Below, one piece after another: positions 30,578-41,772 of a stretch of 64,000 bases of DNA. Where the stretch lies: NCBI GenBank assembly GCA_001600695.1, contig BCKQ01000002.1:2222271-2286270 (forward strand), in the 5' to 3' direction. This stretch comes from Ascoidea asiatica (taxonomy: Eukaryota; Ascomycota; Saccharomycetes; Ascoideales; Ascoideaceae). Every line of letters starts with the position of its first letter. The stretch's first letter is position 1. The translations under genes were made by a program, and so were the position numbers. The notes beneath the pieces were generated by a model that was not told where the DNA came from, did no database searches, and saw only the letters and a list, made by a program, of their open reading frames with translations.

Positions 30578-32725
30578 CTAACATACATTATTAAAAGCAT
30601 CCTGATTGTAATCATTAACATAAGTTATAACTGGAATACCACCAATATTAGAATTATTGAATTGATTATTATTATTATTATTGATATTGCTATTGTTGTT
30701 GTTATTGATACTGATATTGTTTTCAGTAAATCCAAATGGAGAAGAAATATTAGTAGGAGTTGGTATAGTCTGTGCAGTTATCGTGCTATCTGGACTGGCA
30801 TTGAGACTATTATTCATATGATTATTATGCATATTATTCATAGTATTCATATCATTCATATTTCTCATGTTAGTGATTTCATGGAAGTTATTAATTTCAT
30901 TTTCAAGATGTGCATTTGGTTTTAAATCGCTGAAAAACAAGTCACTCATTAAAATTTCTTTTTCAAAAAAGTTATTTTCATTTTCAATATTATTCATATT
31001 ATTATTGTTATTTATATTATTTCCATTACCATTATGATTATGATGATTATTATTATTTCCATTTGGTGATAATAATTGTTCAATATTAGAAATATCATTA
31101 TTATTAGAGTGATTCAAATTATTATTCAAATTATTGTCAATATTGAAATTCAAATTGAAATCAATTTCTTGATCTGGAAATAAAATTGGACACTCAATAT
31201 TAATATCCTTCATGATCTCATCTATTAATTCTTCATCTGATGAAAGTATATTTGAATTTGAATTTGAATTTGAATTTGAATTTGAATTTAAATTTCCATT
31301 TAAATGTGAATGTGAATTAGAATTGGAATTGGAATTGGAACTACGATTTGAATTAGAATTGTCCTTGGAAATAGTAAATTGATTGGAAAACATCTTACTA
31401 ATAAATTCATCAATTGATTCATCATTTTGTACTTGATTGAAATTATTGATATTATCAGTATTACTATTCATATTATTATTATTATTGTTATTATTATTTT
31501 TCAAACTATTACTAGTCTGTATATTATTGATATTTTTAATTGATGAACTGCAGCTTGTATTATTGCTTGAATCATTACTTTCATTATTACTCATATTAAT
31601 AATACCATTATTTATTTTAACATTTTCCATATTTTCCATGTTATTCATATTCACATTTAAATTAAACTCACTGAAATCTGAATTATAATTTGAATATGGG
31701 GATTCATCTAACTCATTATTTTCATTTTTAAGTTGATTATTTTGATTATCTGAATAAAGATTATAACCTTGATTATAATTTTGATTAGAAACTTGATTAG
31801 AAATTGGATTTTGCTCAAGATTTTGAAGTATATTCTGATTCATATTATGATTTGCATTTTGATTCGTATTTTGGATGATATTCTCGTAATCATCATGAAA
31901 TGAATGCAAAGAATGAACTGGAGGATGAGCTTGAGATTGAGATAGAGGTCGAGGCTGAAGTTGAAATTGAGATGATTCTTGTGATTGCGATGGAACATTT
32001 GATTGTAAGTTTTTTTGTTGGATTAATTTGGAATTTTGAATAGCAACTTCTTGAATTATTTGAAATTTGTTTTTGAATAAATTAATATGAATATCATTAT
32101 TGAAACTTGCAGTATTAAAAGTAGGTTCACCCTCTTTCACTGGATTGATTTTTAGATCTTTAGCACTTATATCCTGAGATTTATTATTATCTGAAATTTC
32201 TTTTTGTTTTTGGTCAGTATTAGTATTATCATTTTCCTCACCATTCTTATTAGTTATAGTAGTCTGTGTATCATTAACTGAATCATTTTCAGTCTCAGGG
32301 ATAATTACAGATATATCTTTCAAAGGGTGATTGTGTTTTTCATTAACAATTACTAAAGACCATTTATTTGCTCTAATAGAAAAATTAGCTCTAATTCTAA
32401 AAGGACATGAATTTGGATTATTTTTTCTTAACAATTTTTGTTTTTCTTTTTGTTTCCTTTCAACTTCATGAAATAAACCTTTTTGAATTAATATTAATTT
32501 TTGTTTTTTTGAAATTCTTTTTTGTCTAACTTTCTTAAAATCTGAAGAATATTGATAACTTTTACATTTAAATACAATTTTTGTATCATCAGACCTTTCA
32601 ATTACTATTAATATTCCTAAAGGTAATAATTTTGTCTGTAGCCATGATTTAATTTGAGATCTACTATCAAACATTGGTTTTTCATCACCACTTATACCAA
32701 ATAATAAATCCTGAGCAGTTAGCAT
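30578..32725 (-). CDS. Aft-type zinc-binding transcription factor with long Asn-rich region
   Basis: The 715-residue product has an N-terminal Aft DNA-binding domain at about 20-140. It shows QIKSWLQTKLLPLGILIVIERSD (written from the 24th residue), then KIVFKCKS, NSCPFRIRANFSIRANKWSLV and NEKHNHPL. Cys54, Cys107, His131 and His133 are the four expected zinc ligands of this WRKY/GCM-like fold. S. cerevisiae Aft1 and Aft2 activate iron-uptake genes at TGCACCC and sense iron-sulfur status through a Cys-Asp-Cys motif. I find no CxC anywhere here; the remaining Cys are isolated. A non-iron role, as for Candida Rbf1-like relatives, is therefore possible. Beyond residue ~150 the chain is Gln/Asn/Ser-rich with long Asn runs and SNSNSN repeats, typical of activation or prion-like segments. 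Two acidic-hydrophobic patches (SSDEELIDEIMKDINIE and ILMSDLFFSDL) could be activation motifs. Confidence 0.85.
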   Translation of the reverse strand: MLTAQDLLFGISGDEKPMFDSRSQIKSWLQTKLLPLGILIVIERSDDTKIVFKCKSYQYSSDFKKVRQKRISKKQKLILIQKGLFHEVERKQKEKQKLLRKNNPNSCPFRIRANFSIRANKWSLVIVNEKHNHPLKDISVIIPETENDSVNDTQTTITNKNGEENDNTNTDQKQKEISDNNKSQDISAKDLKINPVKEGEPTFNTASFNNDIHINLFKNKFQIIQEVAIQNSKLIQQKNLQSNVPSQSQESSQFQLQPRPLSQSQAHPPVHSLHSFHDDYENIIQNTNQNANHNMNQNILQNLEQNPISNQVSNQNYNQGYNLYSDNQNNQLKNENNELDESPYSNYNSDFSEFNLNVNMNNMENMENVKINNGIINMSNNESNDSSNNTSCSSSIKNINNIQTSNSLKNNNNNNNNNMNSNTDNINNFNQVQNDESIDEFISKMFSNQFTISKDNSNSNRSSNSNSNSNSHSHLNGNLNSNSNSNSNSNSNILSSDEELIDEIMKDINIECPILFPDQEIDFNLNFNIDNNLNNNLNHSNNNDISNIEQLLSPNGNNNNHHNHNGNGNNINNNNNMNNIENENNFFEKEILMSDLFFSDLKPNAHLENEINNFHEITNMRNMNDMNTMNNMHNNHMNNSLNASPDSTITAQTIPTPTNISSPFGFTENNISINNNNNSNINNNNNNQFNNSNIGGIPVITYVNDYNQDAFNNVC

Positions 32726-35125
32726 TTTAGTTTTTTAGTTTTTTAGTTCTCGGATATTTGACGTTTTTTTTTTTTTTATTATTTGCTTCTTTATTGATAA
32801 AGAAAAGAGAATAGAGTCAGGTAATTTGAATAGATTTAATTTAAGATTTTAAAATTTTAAAATATATAAAATTAAATTAATACTGAAATTAATGATATAA
32901 TAATAGACTATAAAACTTGAATGAAAGATTTTTAATGTTCATATGATAAATATGTACTATTGAGATATTTTGTATTTTTTTTTATTTAATTGAATTTTTT
33001 ATTTTATTATTTTCTTTAAAACCTTTTTTAATGTTCTATTTAATATCATAATATCAAACAAAATGAAATATAAAAGTAACAGAAAACTTTAGTGTGATAA
33101 GTGATTTAAATAAAGAAAAAGAAGAAATGCCTTTTGACTTATTGCCAATGAAGATTATTTATATACAGTAAATAGTATCTTTTATAGATGATTGCTTTCA
33201 GAATACAATATATTGTCTATTAAAGGCAAATTTCAGATTTGAAAAGGATTTTTAAAAAATGAAAATGAAAGCTATATAAATTGAGCAATTTTTTAGTAAA
33301 ATCTCTCTGATTTGAAATTATCCTTTAATTCATCTTTATTTTCAATTATTTTGAAAATGAATAAAAGTTAATAATTGTAGCTTTTTATTGTTTTATTATA
33401 TTTTTTTTTTATTATATTTTTTAATATATTTTTTTTAGCTAATGCCGTTTTTCATATTTGATCTTCATTATTACCGTTTTTTATAATAATAAATAGCATC
33501 AACAAAAAATATCGAACAATAGCCCATAAATTTGAGGGCCATTGTAGGTTAGTGAGTCAAACCTCAGTCAAATCCTGAAGAAAAGGGAAACATGTTCCGT
33601 TTGCAGAAACAAAGACCGGTTCAGGAGACTCTCCCCGCGATCTCATTGGCGCACAGAGCAAGTCACTGATCAAAAAGATAAATGCTGCCAACCACATGCA
33701 ATGGTAAGTATGCCTACCCAGTCGGCAGCAGATCTCCTGTCTGCCAAGTTGTAATATCCATCTCAGCCAATCAGAAGTGAACTTCGCCAACCAGATTCCC
33801 TTCACCAGCATGACGACACTAACTAAAATAGGTTTCAACTTTTGTGTAAGTCACGTGTAAATTGTTATTACCTGATTTGTGGCTTTTAACGACGTATAAT
33901 ATCATGTGATGTAAACTAAACGAGCGTATTTCAAACAAAAAGGGCGGTTACCACTATATAATGTAAATAATTTTAGAAACATCCCTATATTGTTGTCCAT
34001 TCACGTTCTACAGGCTGCTTTGAGATCTTTTAATAGTCCAAATTCGTTCCTTAAGCTTAAACTAATATTCCATGTTTTTTTCCTTTTGTGGAATTGTTTG
34101 AGCTCTGAAGACGAATTTTTCTCTTCGTTTCTTATAACGAGAGTTACATTCAGAAACGAAAATGAAGATTTCATCTTGATTTCTTGTTGTTGGAAATGGT
34201 CTTAAGCATTCGGTTAAGTTAATGCTTCAGAATCTCGATTTTCAGCCTGCGGCTGAATTTCAAATTTATTTTTATGAAATAGAAGTGAATCTAAATAAAA
34301 TTACTCTCTACAGAATTTATGAAAAAACCCATTTCTTTTAACCACAAATCACTTAAACTTCTTGAAACTTGAAAATTTCATCTTTCTGTTTCCTATTTTG
34401 CATGTATTTTCATAATTCATAATTTGTTTTAGAATTTTCGGATAATTGAAATTCCTTTTTTTAAATATGTAACATCCCTGAAACGTTTTTATTTTTGTTA
34501 CCTAAATTCAAGAAGCCTTTCGCCATTTTGTCATCGATCACGTGCAGTTTTAACATTTTTTAGAAATCTCTCATTTCTTAACTTTCTTGAAGTAGATCGC
34601 CATTTTTATGGATCTAAAAAAGCCGAACCTATTTTCGAAAAAAATCTACTGACGCTATAAAATTATCAATATATTTTATCTTCAGATTCGAAAAGAAGAG
34701 AATTAATTTACGGTCAAGTGTTCAAATATTTTGATTTATTTTTTAAGTAAGTTATTTTAAGGTTATTTGATTTTCATTTGAATGAATTGAGCATTGTTTG
34801 ATAAGTGAGGTTTTATTAAAAATGAAAAAAAAAATCTATTGAATATATATTATAATTATTTACTACCCTTATAATGAAGTATATTATAAGCGTTATATAA
34901 AAATTTTGAATCAAATAAAAGTTATATCATAAAAACAAAGAGAATCTGCAAAAGAAACCATACAAAATATAAACAAAAGCCAAAAACCAAGAACTGAACC
35001 AAAAATAAAATAAATAAAAATGGAATTCCTTTTCAAATTCACAGTATAGTACTAAATTTGATTTTCTTGATAAAAAGTGAAAATCATGAAAAAAATAATA
35101 ATTAGAGAAAAAATCAAAAATAAAC
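32726..35125. other. Intergenic, promoter of the Aft-like gene
   Basis: 2.4 kb. 32726-33480 is AT-rich. 33530-33860 is a GC-richer island 0.8-1.1 kb upstream of the Aft-like start. It has TGCTGCC (33683-33689) / GGCAGCA (33724-33730) complementary arms and an E-box at 33851. 33870-34700 is moderately mixed, with a second E-box at 34538. The rest is AT-rich 3' flank of the gene at 35126. The minus-strand frame at 33557-33838 is discussed under rejections. Confidence 0.5.
33851..33857. promoter_or_regulatory. E-box TCACGTG upstream of the Aft-like gene
   Basis: A Cbf1/Tye7-type core about 1.13 kb upstream of the Aft-like start, at the edge of the GC-richer island. A second copy is at 34538-34544. 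Confidence 0.35.
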
Positions 35126-37648
35126 CTATTCAATAGTGGGACTTTTGGCTTTTGAGGTAGGTCTATCGTTTTTCGACAAATCTTCATTGACTGGTTTAAC
35201 TCCTTTATCCTGTATCAATATTTCATTATTATTAGCATCTTTAATTTTTTCTTCATTTTCAATGCTTTCATTTTCATCTACGGCGTCACCATCTTCTTTG
35301 ATTTCAGACTCTTCAGTACTTTCTTCAATAGTTTTATCTTCCTCAATTATCTTTTCACCTTCTTTATTATTTTCTATTATAGGTTTTTCAGAAACAGTTG
35401 AATATGGATGTTGAGTTACGTTCGAATATGAACTTAGTTTTGCCTTTAATTGATTTACTTCAAGTTGAAGATTTTTAATACTTTTATTTTTTCCTTGATT
35501 ATCTTTATCATTTATTTTAATTAAATTTCTTAAATCATTATTATCTTGATTTAATCTATTTAATTCATTTTCATAAATTTTTAAAATACTTTGATGGGCA
35601 CTTAATAAATCTGTTTGTAAAGTAATTATATCTTTTCTAACTAAACTACTTTCAGTTTTGAAACTTCCTGGAATATTTTCAATATCATTTTGTCCATAAA
35701 GATTATTTAAATTATTTGAAATTTTTGAATCATTATTATTTTTCATCATTTGATTCATTTGTTTACTGAAATCTCCAATAACATTCAAAATTTGAGTTGT
35801 AATTGATTTACTACAAGTTGGAGAATTTTCAAGTAAAGTTGAGTTTTTAGTAATTGGGAAATTTATATTACTTCTTGAAAAATTTGAAGTTTCAACATTA
35901 TTATTTAAAGAGTTTATTGCTGATGGAGGTTGAATCAAAGGTAATTTGTTAATTTGATTATTTATTGAAGTATTTAAATTTGAATTTATTTTATTTAAAT
36001 CATTTAAATGGTTATTTGAAAGATTTATATTCATACCATTGTTATAATTATTGAAAGGTGGATTTGTATTTAAATTTCTTGATAAGTTTGATACATTATT
36101 GTTATTGTTATTATTATTAATAGGTAAAGTTTGAATATGAGACAAATTTGATAAATTTGTATTTAAATTTGGTAAATTTTTATTTAAATCTTGATTATTT
36201 AATATTGAATTGTTTATTCTTGGTAATAAAATTGAATGATTATTTGAATTTGGAGTTAGTATTGGATTTGGATTCATTAAATTAGATATATTATTTGATC
36301 TTTGTAAAATTGGATTGTTAATTGGATTATTAATGGGGTATGAATTTGAAGAAGTATGAATTAAATCTTTTATACGTAAAGGAATATTATGACTTGAATG
36401 ATTTCTTGGAATGAAATCAGATTGTTTTAGACCAATGTTTGTATTACCAATGTAATTACTATTAATATTATTATTGATACCATTATTGATACTATTGACA
36501 CTATTAGTACTATTTGTATTAGTACTACTATTGATGTTATTAATATTGTTAATATTGTTATTATTATTATTTATATTGAAAGAGTATGGGTGAGATAAAA
36601 GATTTGAATGTAAAGTTGTATTTTCTTCACTATTTTCACTTTCCATATCTATATCATCATCTTCATCATTTGAACTAATTGAATTTGAATTATTTGTATT
36701 TGTATTTGAATTTAAGTTTCTATTTGAAGGTGAATTTGAAGCGGAATTTGAATTTGAATTTGAATTTGATTCTAAATCTTCATCTTCATCATCTTCTTCA
36801 TCATCATCATCACCCTCACTATTACTTGATTGAAGTTTTAGATTTGGTTTAATTAGTCTTAGTTTTCTACTATTATTACTTTTATTTGAACTATTAGTAT
36901 TGATAGTTTTATTATTGGCGCTATTAATATTTGATAATGATTTATTATTACTATTATTTAAATTAAGATTTCTTGCAAAATTATGAGAATTATTGAATAA
37001 ATTAAAAGCAAAAACTTGAATTTCATTTAAATTTTTATTTAAATTTGGATCACCTTTAATTTGAGTATACATTTTTTTTTTATATGAATTCCAAGGTCTT
37101 TTTGGAAATGATAAATTATTTAAAATTAATTGATTTTGAAAATATTTAGTAAAATTTATCCAATAATCTTTTGAATTGAATTGATCAATTGCATTGTCAT
37201 TAAATTTTTTGAGAAGTTTATATAAAAATTCAACTTCTTTTTTTGAGAAACCTTTTGCACCACATTTTCTACCACCAAATTTTGTATTTTTTTTCTTACC
37301 TAATAATAAAATATTATTATGAATATGATTATTATTATTATTATTATTATTATTGTTATTGATGTTGCTATTATTAATAAGATTAGAAGTATTAGAATTA
37401 TTTAAAGAGTTTCCTTGAATTGTAGAATTTGTTGAAGATAGTATAGTTCCAGTTGATGAAGAAGGAATTGTATTATTGTTTATATTTGAAGATAATGGAA
37501 CATTTTGTATTAAATTTAAGTCATGTTTAATTATTTGTGGATTATTATTATTAATATTATTTTGTAGGTCAGATTTATTTAAGGAATTTAAATTATTTGA
37601 ATCATTATTTGATTTGGAATTTGAATGATTGTCTTTTATTGCAATCAT
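35126..37648 (-). CDS. Large Asn-rich protein with SANT/Myb-like N-terminal domain and coiled coil
   Basis: 840 residues. The initial ~110 residues are Asn/Ser-rich. A basic conserved-looking block follows at about 117-210: GKKKNTKFGGRKCGAKGFSK, then KKEVEFLYKLLKKF, YWINFTKYFQNQL and FPKRPWNSYKKKM. Its helix-aromatic spacing resembles SANT or trihelix DNA-binding modules, so nuclear DNA binding is a fair inference. An acidic tract (EGDDDDEEDDEDEDLE) is near 278-294. A very long Asn/Ser/Leu low-complexity section then runs to ~690. A coiled coil (about 705-765, ENELNRLNQDNNDLRNLI...) and an acidic tail (KPIIENNKEGEKIIEEDKTI) follow. I do not recognise a named orthologue. The overall make-up (DNA-binding block, acidic patch, polar repeats, dimerising coil) fits a transcriptional regulator. 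It is divergent from the PKA gene over 5.3 kb. Confidence 0.75.
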   Translation of the reverse strand: MIAIKDNHSNSKSNNDSNNLNSLNKSDLQNNINNNNPQIIKHDLNLIQNVPLSSNINNNTIPSSSTGTILSSTNSTIQGNSLNNSNTSNLINNSNINNNNNNNNNNNHIHNNILLLGKKKNTKFGGRKCGAKGFSKKEVEFLYKLLKKFNDNAIDQFNSKDYWINFTKYFQNQLILNNLSFPKRPWNSYKKKMYTQIKGDPNLNKNLNEIQVFAFNLFNNSHNFARNLNLNNSNNKSLSNINSANNKTINTNSSNKSNNSRKLRLIKPNLKLQSSNSEGDDDDEEDDEDEDLESNSNSNSNSASNSPSNRNLNSNTNTNNSNSISSNDEDDDIDMESENSEENTTLHSNLLSHPYSFNINNNNNNINNINNINSSTNTNSTNSVNSINNGINNNINSNYIGNTNIGLKQSDFIPRNHSSHNIPLRIKDLIHTSSNSYPINNPINNPILQRSNNISNLMNPNPILTPNSNNHSILLPRINNSILNNQDLNKNLPNLNTNLSNLSHIQTLPINNNNNNNNVSNLSRNLNTNPPFNNYNNGMNINLSNNHLNDLNKINSNLNTSINNQINKLPLIQPPSAINSLNNNVETSNFSRSNINFPITKNSTLLENSPTCSKSITTQILNVIGDFSKQMNQMMKNNNDSKISNNLNNLYGQNDIENIPGSFKTESSLVRKDIITLQTDLLSAHQSILKIYENELNRLNQDNNDLRNLIKINDKDNQGKNKSIKNLQLEVNQLKAKLSSYSNVTQHPYSTVSEKPIIENNKEGEKIIEEDKTIEESTEESEIKEDGDAVDENESIENEEKIKDANNNEILIQDKGVKPVNEDLSKNDRPTSKAKSPTIE

Positions 37649-39987
37649 TTTAATAATATATATGATAAAATAATATGAATATAGAGTAGGTAAATAATAA
37701 AATTTAATACAAACCAGTGTATAAATGATAAATATATTAAGTTAATTTGCAGAAATGAAAATATAATAAACTGAAGTAATTCAAAATAGAAAGAAATAAA
37801 TTTAAAATACCTTAAGTAAAGTAAAGTAAAGTAAAAAAAAAAATTTAAAATTGCTGAAAATAAAGGGAATTTATAAAGGATTTATATAATATTTTTTTTT
37901 ATTTATGAATTTTCTTTGCTGGAATATAGAAACAAAGCAATAAAAAGAATTAAGACACTAAGAAACTAAGAAAAAGGAAAGAAAAAGTAAAAAAAAAAGT
38001 AAATGGAGAAATTAAGAAACAAATAACTTAAAAAAATGTAAAATATGAGAAATTGTAAAAAGTGAGTATAAATCAGTAATAGTTATTATTGACACAAGGA
38101 AAAGAAAAAAAACGTTAAGATTGTAAAATTGCAATATTTTGATACACTCACAGAATCTAGAAATGGAATTAAAAAATGGAATTGAAATTTGAGAAGAAAA
38201 ATCAAAAAAGAGTTCAAGCTTGTGTTTTTGATAATTTTGATTATAAATAAGAATATGAATGAATATTTTGATTTATTATTTTGATTGTGATTTGAATCAG
38301 AATTAAATTGATATAAAATTGATTAGAAATGATTATAAATGATTAGAAATTATTGAAAATATTTATATTTTATATGAATAGTTTGAGAAAGAATTAGAAT
38401 GTAAGTGGTGGTGAAGCTAAAAGTAACCTTAATATTATAATACTGAATAGAAAATAGAGAGTAGAGAATACAGAATAGAGAATAGAGTAAGTTAGACCAA
38501 ATCAAGGGAGTTGGAGCTGTACTTGAAGATTTGGACAGTTTGAATAATTCTGTAGTATTCCATGGGATATCTCAAACCTTATACCGGGAAATATTACAAT
38601 ATTACAATATTACAATAAAGTACTACGGTAGAGAAGTAGCAGAAATACGCGTTTATTGGCCAGCTGCAGATTTAGAAATCCAACAATTCATGAAAAAGAC
38701 CTGGGAATAAAACTATACAGAAAAACTGAGAGACAACAGAGACCACTGCCAGAGAGACCAAAGAGACCAAAGAAACAGCGACTATAAATAGGATTGGTAG
38801 GATCTGGAACAAAAATAGCAACTGCAATAAAAGTCATAAGTTACAAACCCAATCAAGAAAAGAAGGAAGGTGAGAAATAGAAGCAAAAAGAAGAAGAAGA
38901 AGTGGAAAAAGAATTTGAAGTAAAAGTTAGTGAACAAATGTCATTTATTTGCCCATATTTTATCATATCTGATCATATTTGATCATATTTGAATGATGAT
39001 TGTCGATTCTCAGTTGATTCCCAATGAATCTCAATTATTTCTCAATTATCAAATGTGAATGGAGTCTGAGTTGAGTCAATAAAATTAGAACAAGAAATAG
39101 AACCCTCAGAAAATAGAGCATTTGCAAGAGGTTTCTGGGCGGTGGTCATTGCGTTGTTTGTTTGTGAACTTCTTACGCTATCACATTATCACAGTCTTAC
39201 TTTCTTACGATCTCACATTGGTTATGTTGTTTGTGTTTCATACGTTGATTCTGTTGCTACTGAGAGAAGCCCACAGACAACAACTTAGATCTGGATTCGG
39301 GGGAAAAAAAAAGATGTTCGCCTTCCGGTCGACTTTTAGGAAACGTAAGAAATTTTAGGGAAAATAGGAAGTTTAGGAACCTCAGGAACAATTAAAAAGC
39401 CTTAATTGCCTTAATCAGAGACTTTCTTATTAAGGAACTTTAGGAACGATAAAAACTTTAGAAACTTTAGAAACTTAAGAAACCACAGAAATTTAGAAAC
39501 TGGAATTAGGATCCGAATTGAGTCAAGCAGCCGGAGTTTAAATACTTCTTTCTGCGCGCCGCAATCTAGGAATGCTTGTAAGCCTAGCGGGAAGCTAGTG
39601 CTTCCATGGCGCAGCACAACACCTCGGATCTACGAGAAACCGAACAAGCGAGTGGCGCAAACAGAAATAAAAACAGTGGCCTGGAAAGCCAGGAAAGCCA
39701 GGAAATGCTTATGAAGCTTAAAAGTCTGGATTCCCATTTATAGCAGGGTACCCCCGGTATTACTACTAATAATAACCAATTGTTGTTGGGTGTTAGCTGG
39801 TTATGCTGGATCTTCTGGAAAAGCAAAAAATATAGAAATGCTGGAAATGTTAGAAATTACCAGCGGTACCGGCTCTACTAGCTTTTTGTATTTATTTGAT
39901 AAGTTATTCTTTTTCAACCATTTTACCTTTGTGTAACGTGTGTGGAGAGACGCCCACTAAACCTAAACAAAATACTTGAATTCTGGG

Positions 39988-40010
39988 AAAAAAAAAAAAA
40001 AAAAAAAAAA
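39988..40010. repeat. Poly(A) run of 23 bases
   Basis: Uninterrupted A23 after TTCTGGG. No retroelement sequence is recognisable next to it. Confidence 0.8.
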
Positions 40011-41765
40011 CAAGAAGAAATTATGTGTTTGTTTGGGTTATTAAAATATTTAGATCATAAGCACATGTTTCTTTCCAAATGATACTGAATAAAATTTAAT
40101 AAGATTGAATAATCAGAATTATTATTGTAGCCTTGAAATAACGGTAACATTTCTCCGGAATAGGATCTCCAGAATCCCAAAAAAATTGTAATCACTGACT
40201 AAATTCACTTGGGCATATGTATTCCTACAGTAACGTTATAGTTCTACTTTAGGCTGCTTATGCTCGTAATTTCACCTAGATTTAGGTAAATTTAGGTATC
40301 CTCTCTCTTAAATCTAGTTTCACATAAATCACCGAGTATGAATCTTATACATCCACGTGATAGACCTGAATTTAAAGCCCCCAAGGCTTTGTAAAAAAAA
40401 TCGCTCTAAAAGTAGGAATTGTTAATGTAATAGCAATCTATATTATTAATATTTTACTATCACAAGTTTAGATATTGCTTTACAAAATTTGAAACATTTT
40501 TCATACATTTTTCTAGGATTTACTTTATTGTTTAGCTCTTGAATAAATTAATTATCTGTTTAAAAATTTTAAGAAGTTTTATATTGTAATTTTATTTTGA
40601 AAATCAATTTCAAAAATGTTACAGAATTGTTTTTTCTCCTACATTACTAATTGTGAAATATAAATTTGAAATTCTCTTTTTTTGTTTCTTTTAACTCTTT
40701 ATAAATCCCACAAAGAAATAACTTGCGGGTAAAAGTTTAATCCCGGCACCGGTCTTATATTCATTTTTTTTTTCGCTTTCTTTTTTTACTTTTGTTACTC
40801 CATTTAATTGGATATTTATATTCACAATTAATACAGAGTAATGTTTATAAAATTTAATCTTTTATCTTTTTTACATAGCTGCTCCTTTTTTTTTTTTTTT
40901 TTAGTTTTCATGTTATTATTATTTGTTATGGTTCTTAAATTACTTTCGTAAATTCTCCTATTTGAAATTTGAAATTTGATATTCAAAATTCGAATTATGA
41001 AATATGAATTACAAAAATTGAAACCTGAAATAATACCATTAATTGATGTAAAATAAAATAACTTTTAATAACAAAAATAAAACCATTTGCTGGTAAAAAA
41101 TTGTAGTATATTATTACCTTACTTTAGAATTTACTCAGGATTTTACAATATTATATTTCGGTGGTAAATTGCTCCATTAACTTTCCAATCAGCCAATTGC
41201 TTTTACGAGATTTTTTTCTAAATTTTCTATTTTTTCTATTTTGGGTTTTCTTTTTTTCTTTTCAATAAAATTCCTTTTATTTTTTTAGCATTATTTTTCT
41301 TAATATTAATAATTACATAGCCTTGATCTAAATAACTTCATAAAATTATACTTTAGGTATGTTCTCATTATTTAATGTTTTATATTTAGCGTTAACTTTC
41401 AATTTTTTTTCTTACGTAATTTCTATATATTCGAAAAATTGAATTTATTATTATTTAATTATTTTTTGATTTAAACCCATTTTTTTGGTAATTGTTATTA
41501 CTTGTATACACTCTTTTTAGGATTCCAAATTTTATTCCAATTACAAAGGGGAAAATTTATTCTACTATAATTCAGTGACAGTGTATTACCCTGCATGGTT
41601 TATTTTGCTCGGCAATACTGGTAATGAAGTAAAAAACTGACGGAATTGGCGGAAATGACGGAAATAACCGGAATGAAAAACAGTGTTCAATTGGAGGGTA
41701 ATATAAAATACCCGAGTAAAAATGCCGTGGGAAAAATATCAAAAAATATCAAAAATGTAACTACA

Positions 41766-41772
41766 TCACGTG
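41766..41772. promoter_or_regulatory. E-box TCACGTG upstream of the PKA gene
   Basis: Located 1.13 kb before the PKA start. The 8-base related sequence TCACATGA follows at about 42026, nearer the gene. Confidence 0.3.

Noticed and set aside
33696-33831. Intron-like signals on the plus strand (GTAAGT at 33704, ACTAAC at 33818, AG at 33831)
   Set aside because: The joined product would be only about 22 residues, and the branch-to-acceptor distance is far shorter than in the RPB9 intron.
33557-33838. 93-codon minus-strand frame in the island upstream of the Aft-like gene
   Set aside because: Codon use is unlike the genes here, no motif, and the island is better explained as promoter DNA.
38993-39069. 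C/D snoRNA-like boxes ATGATGA (38993-38999) and CTGA (39066-39069)
   Set aside because: No terminal stem pairs next to the boxes and no D'/C' pair; such short boxes are common in AT-rich DNA.
39122-39826. Several 68-80 codon frames on both strands
   Set aside because: Mutually overlapping, repeat-derived (KFLKFLKFL from TTTAGAAAC repeats) and without promoter logic.
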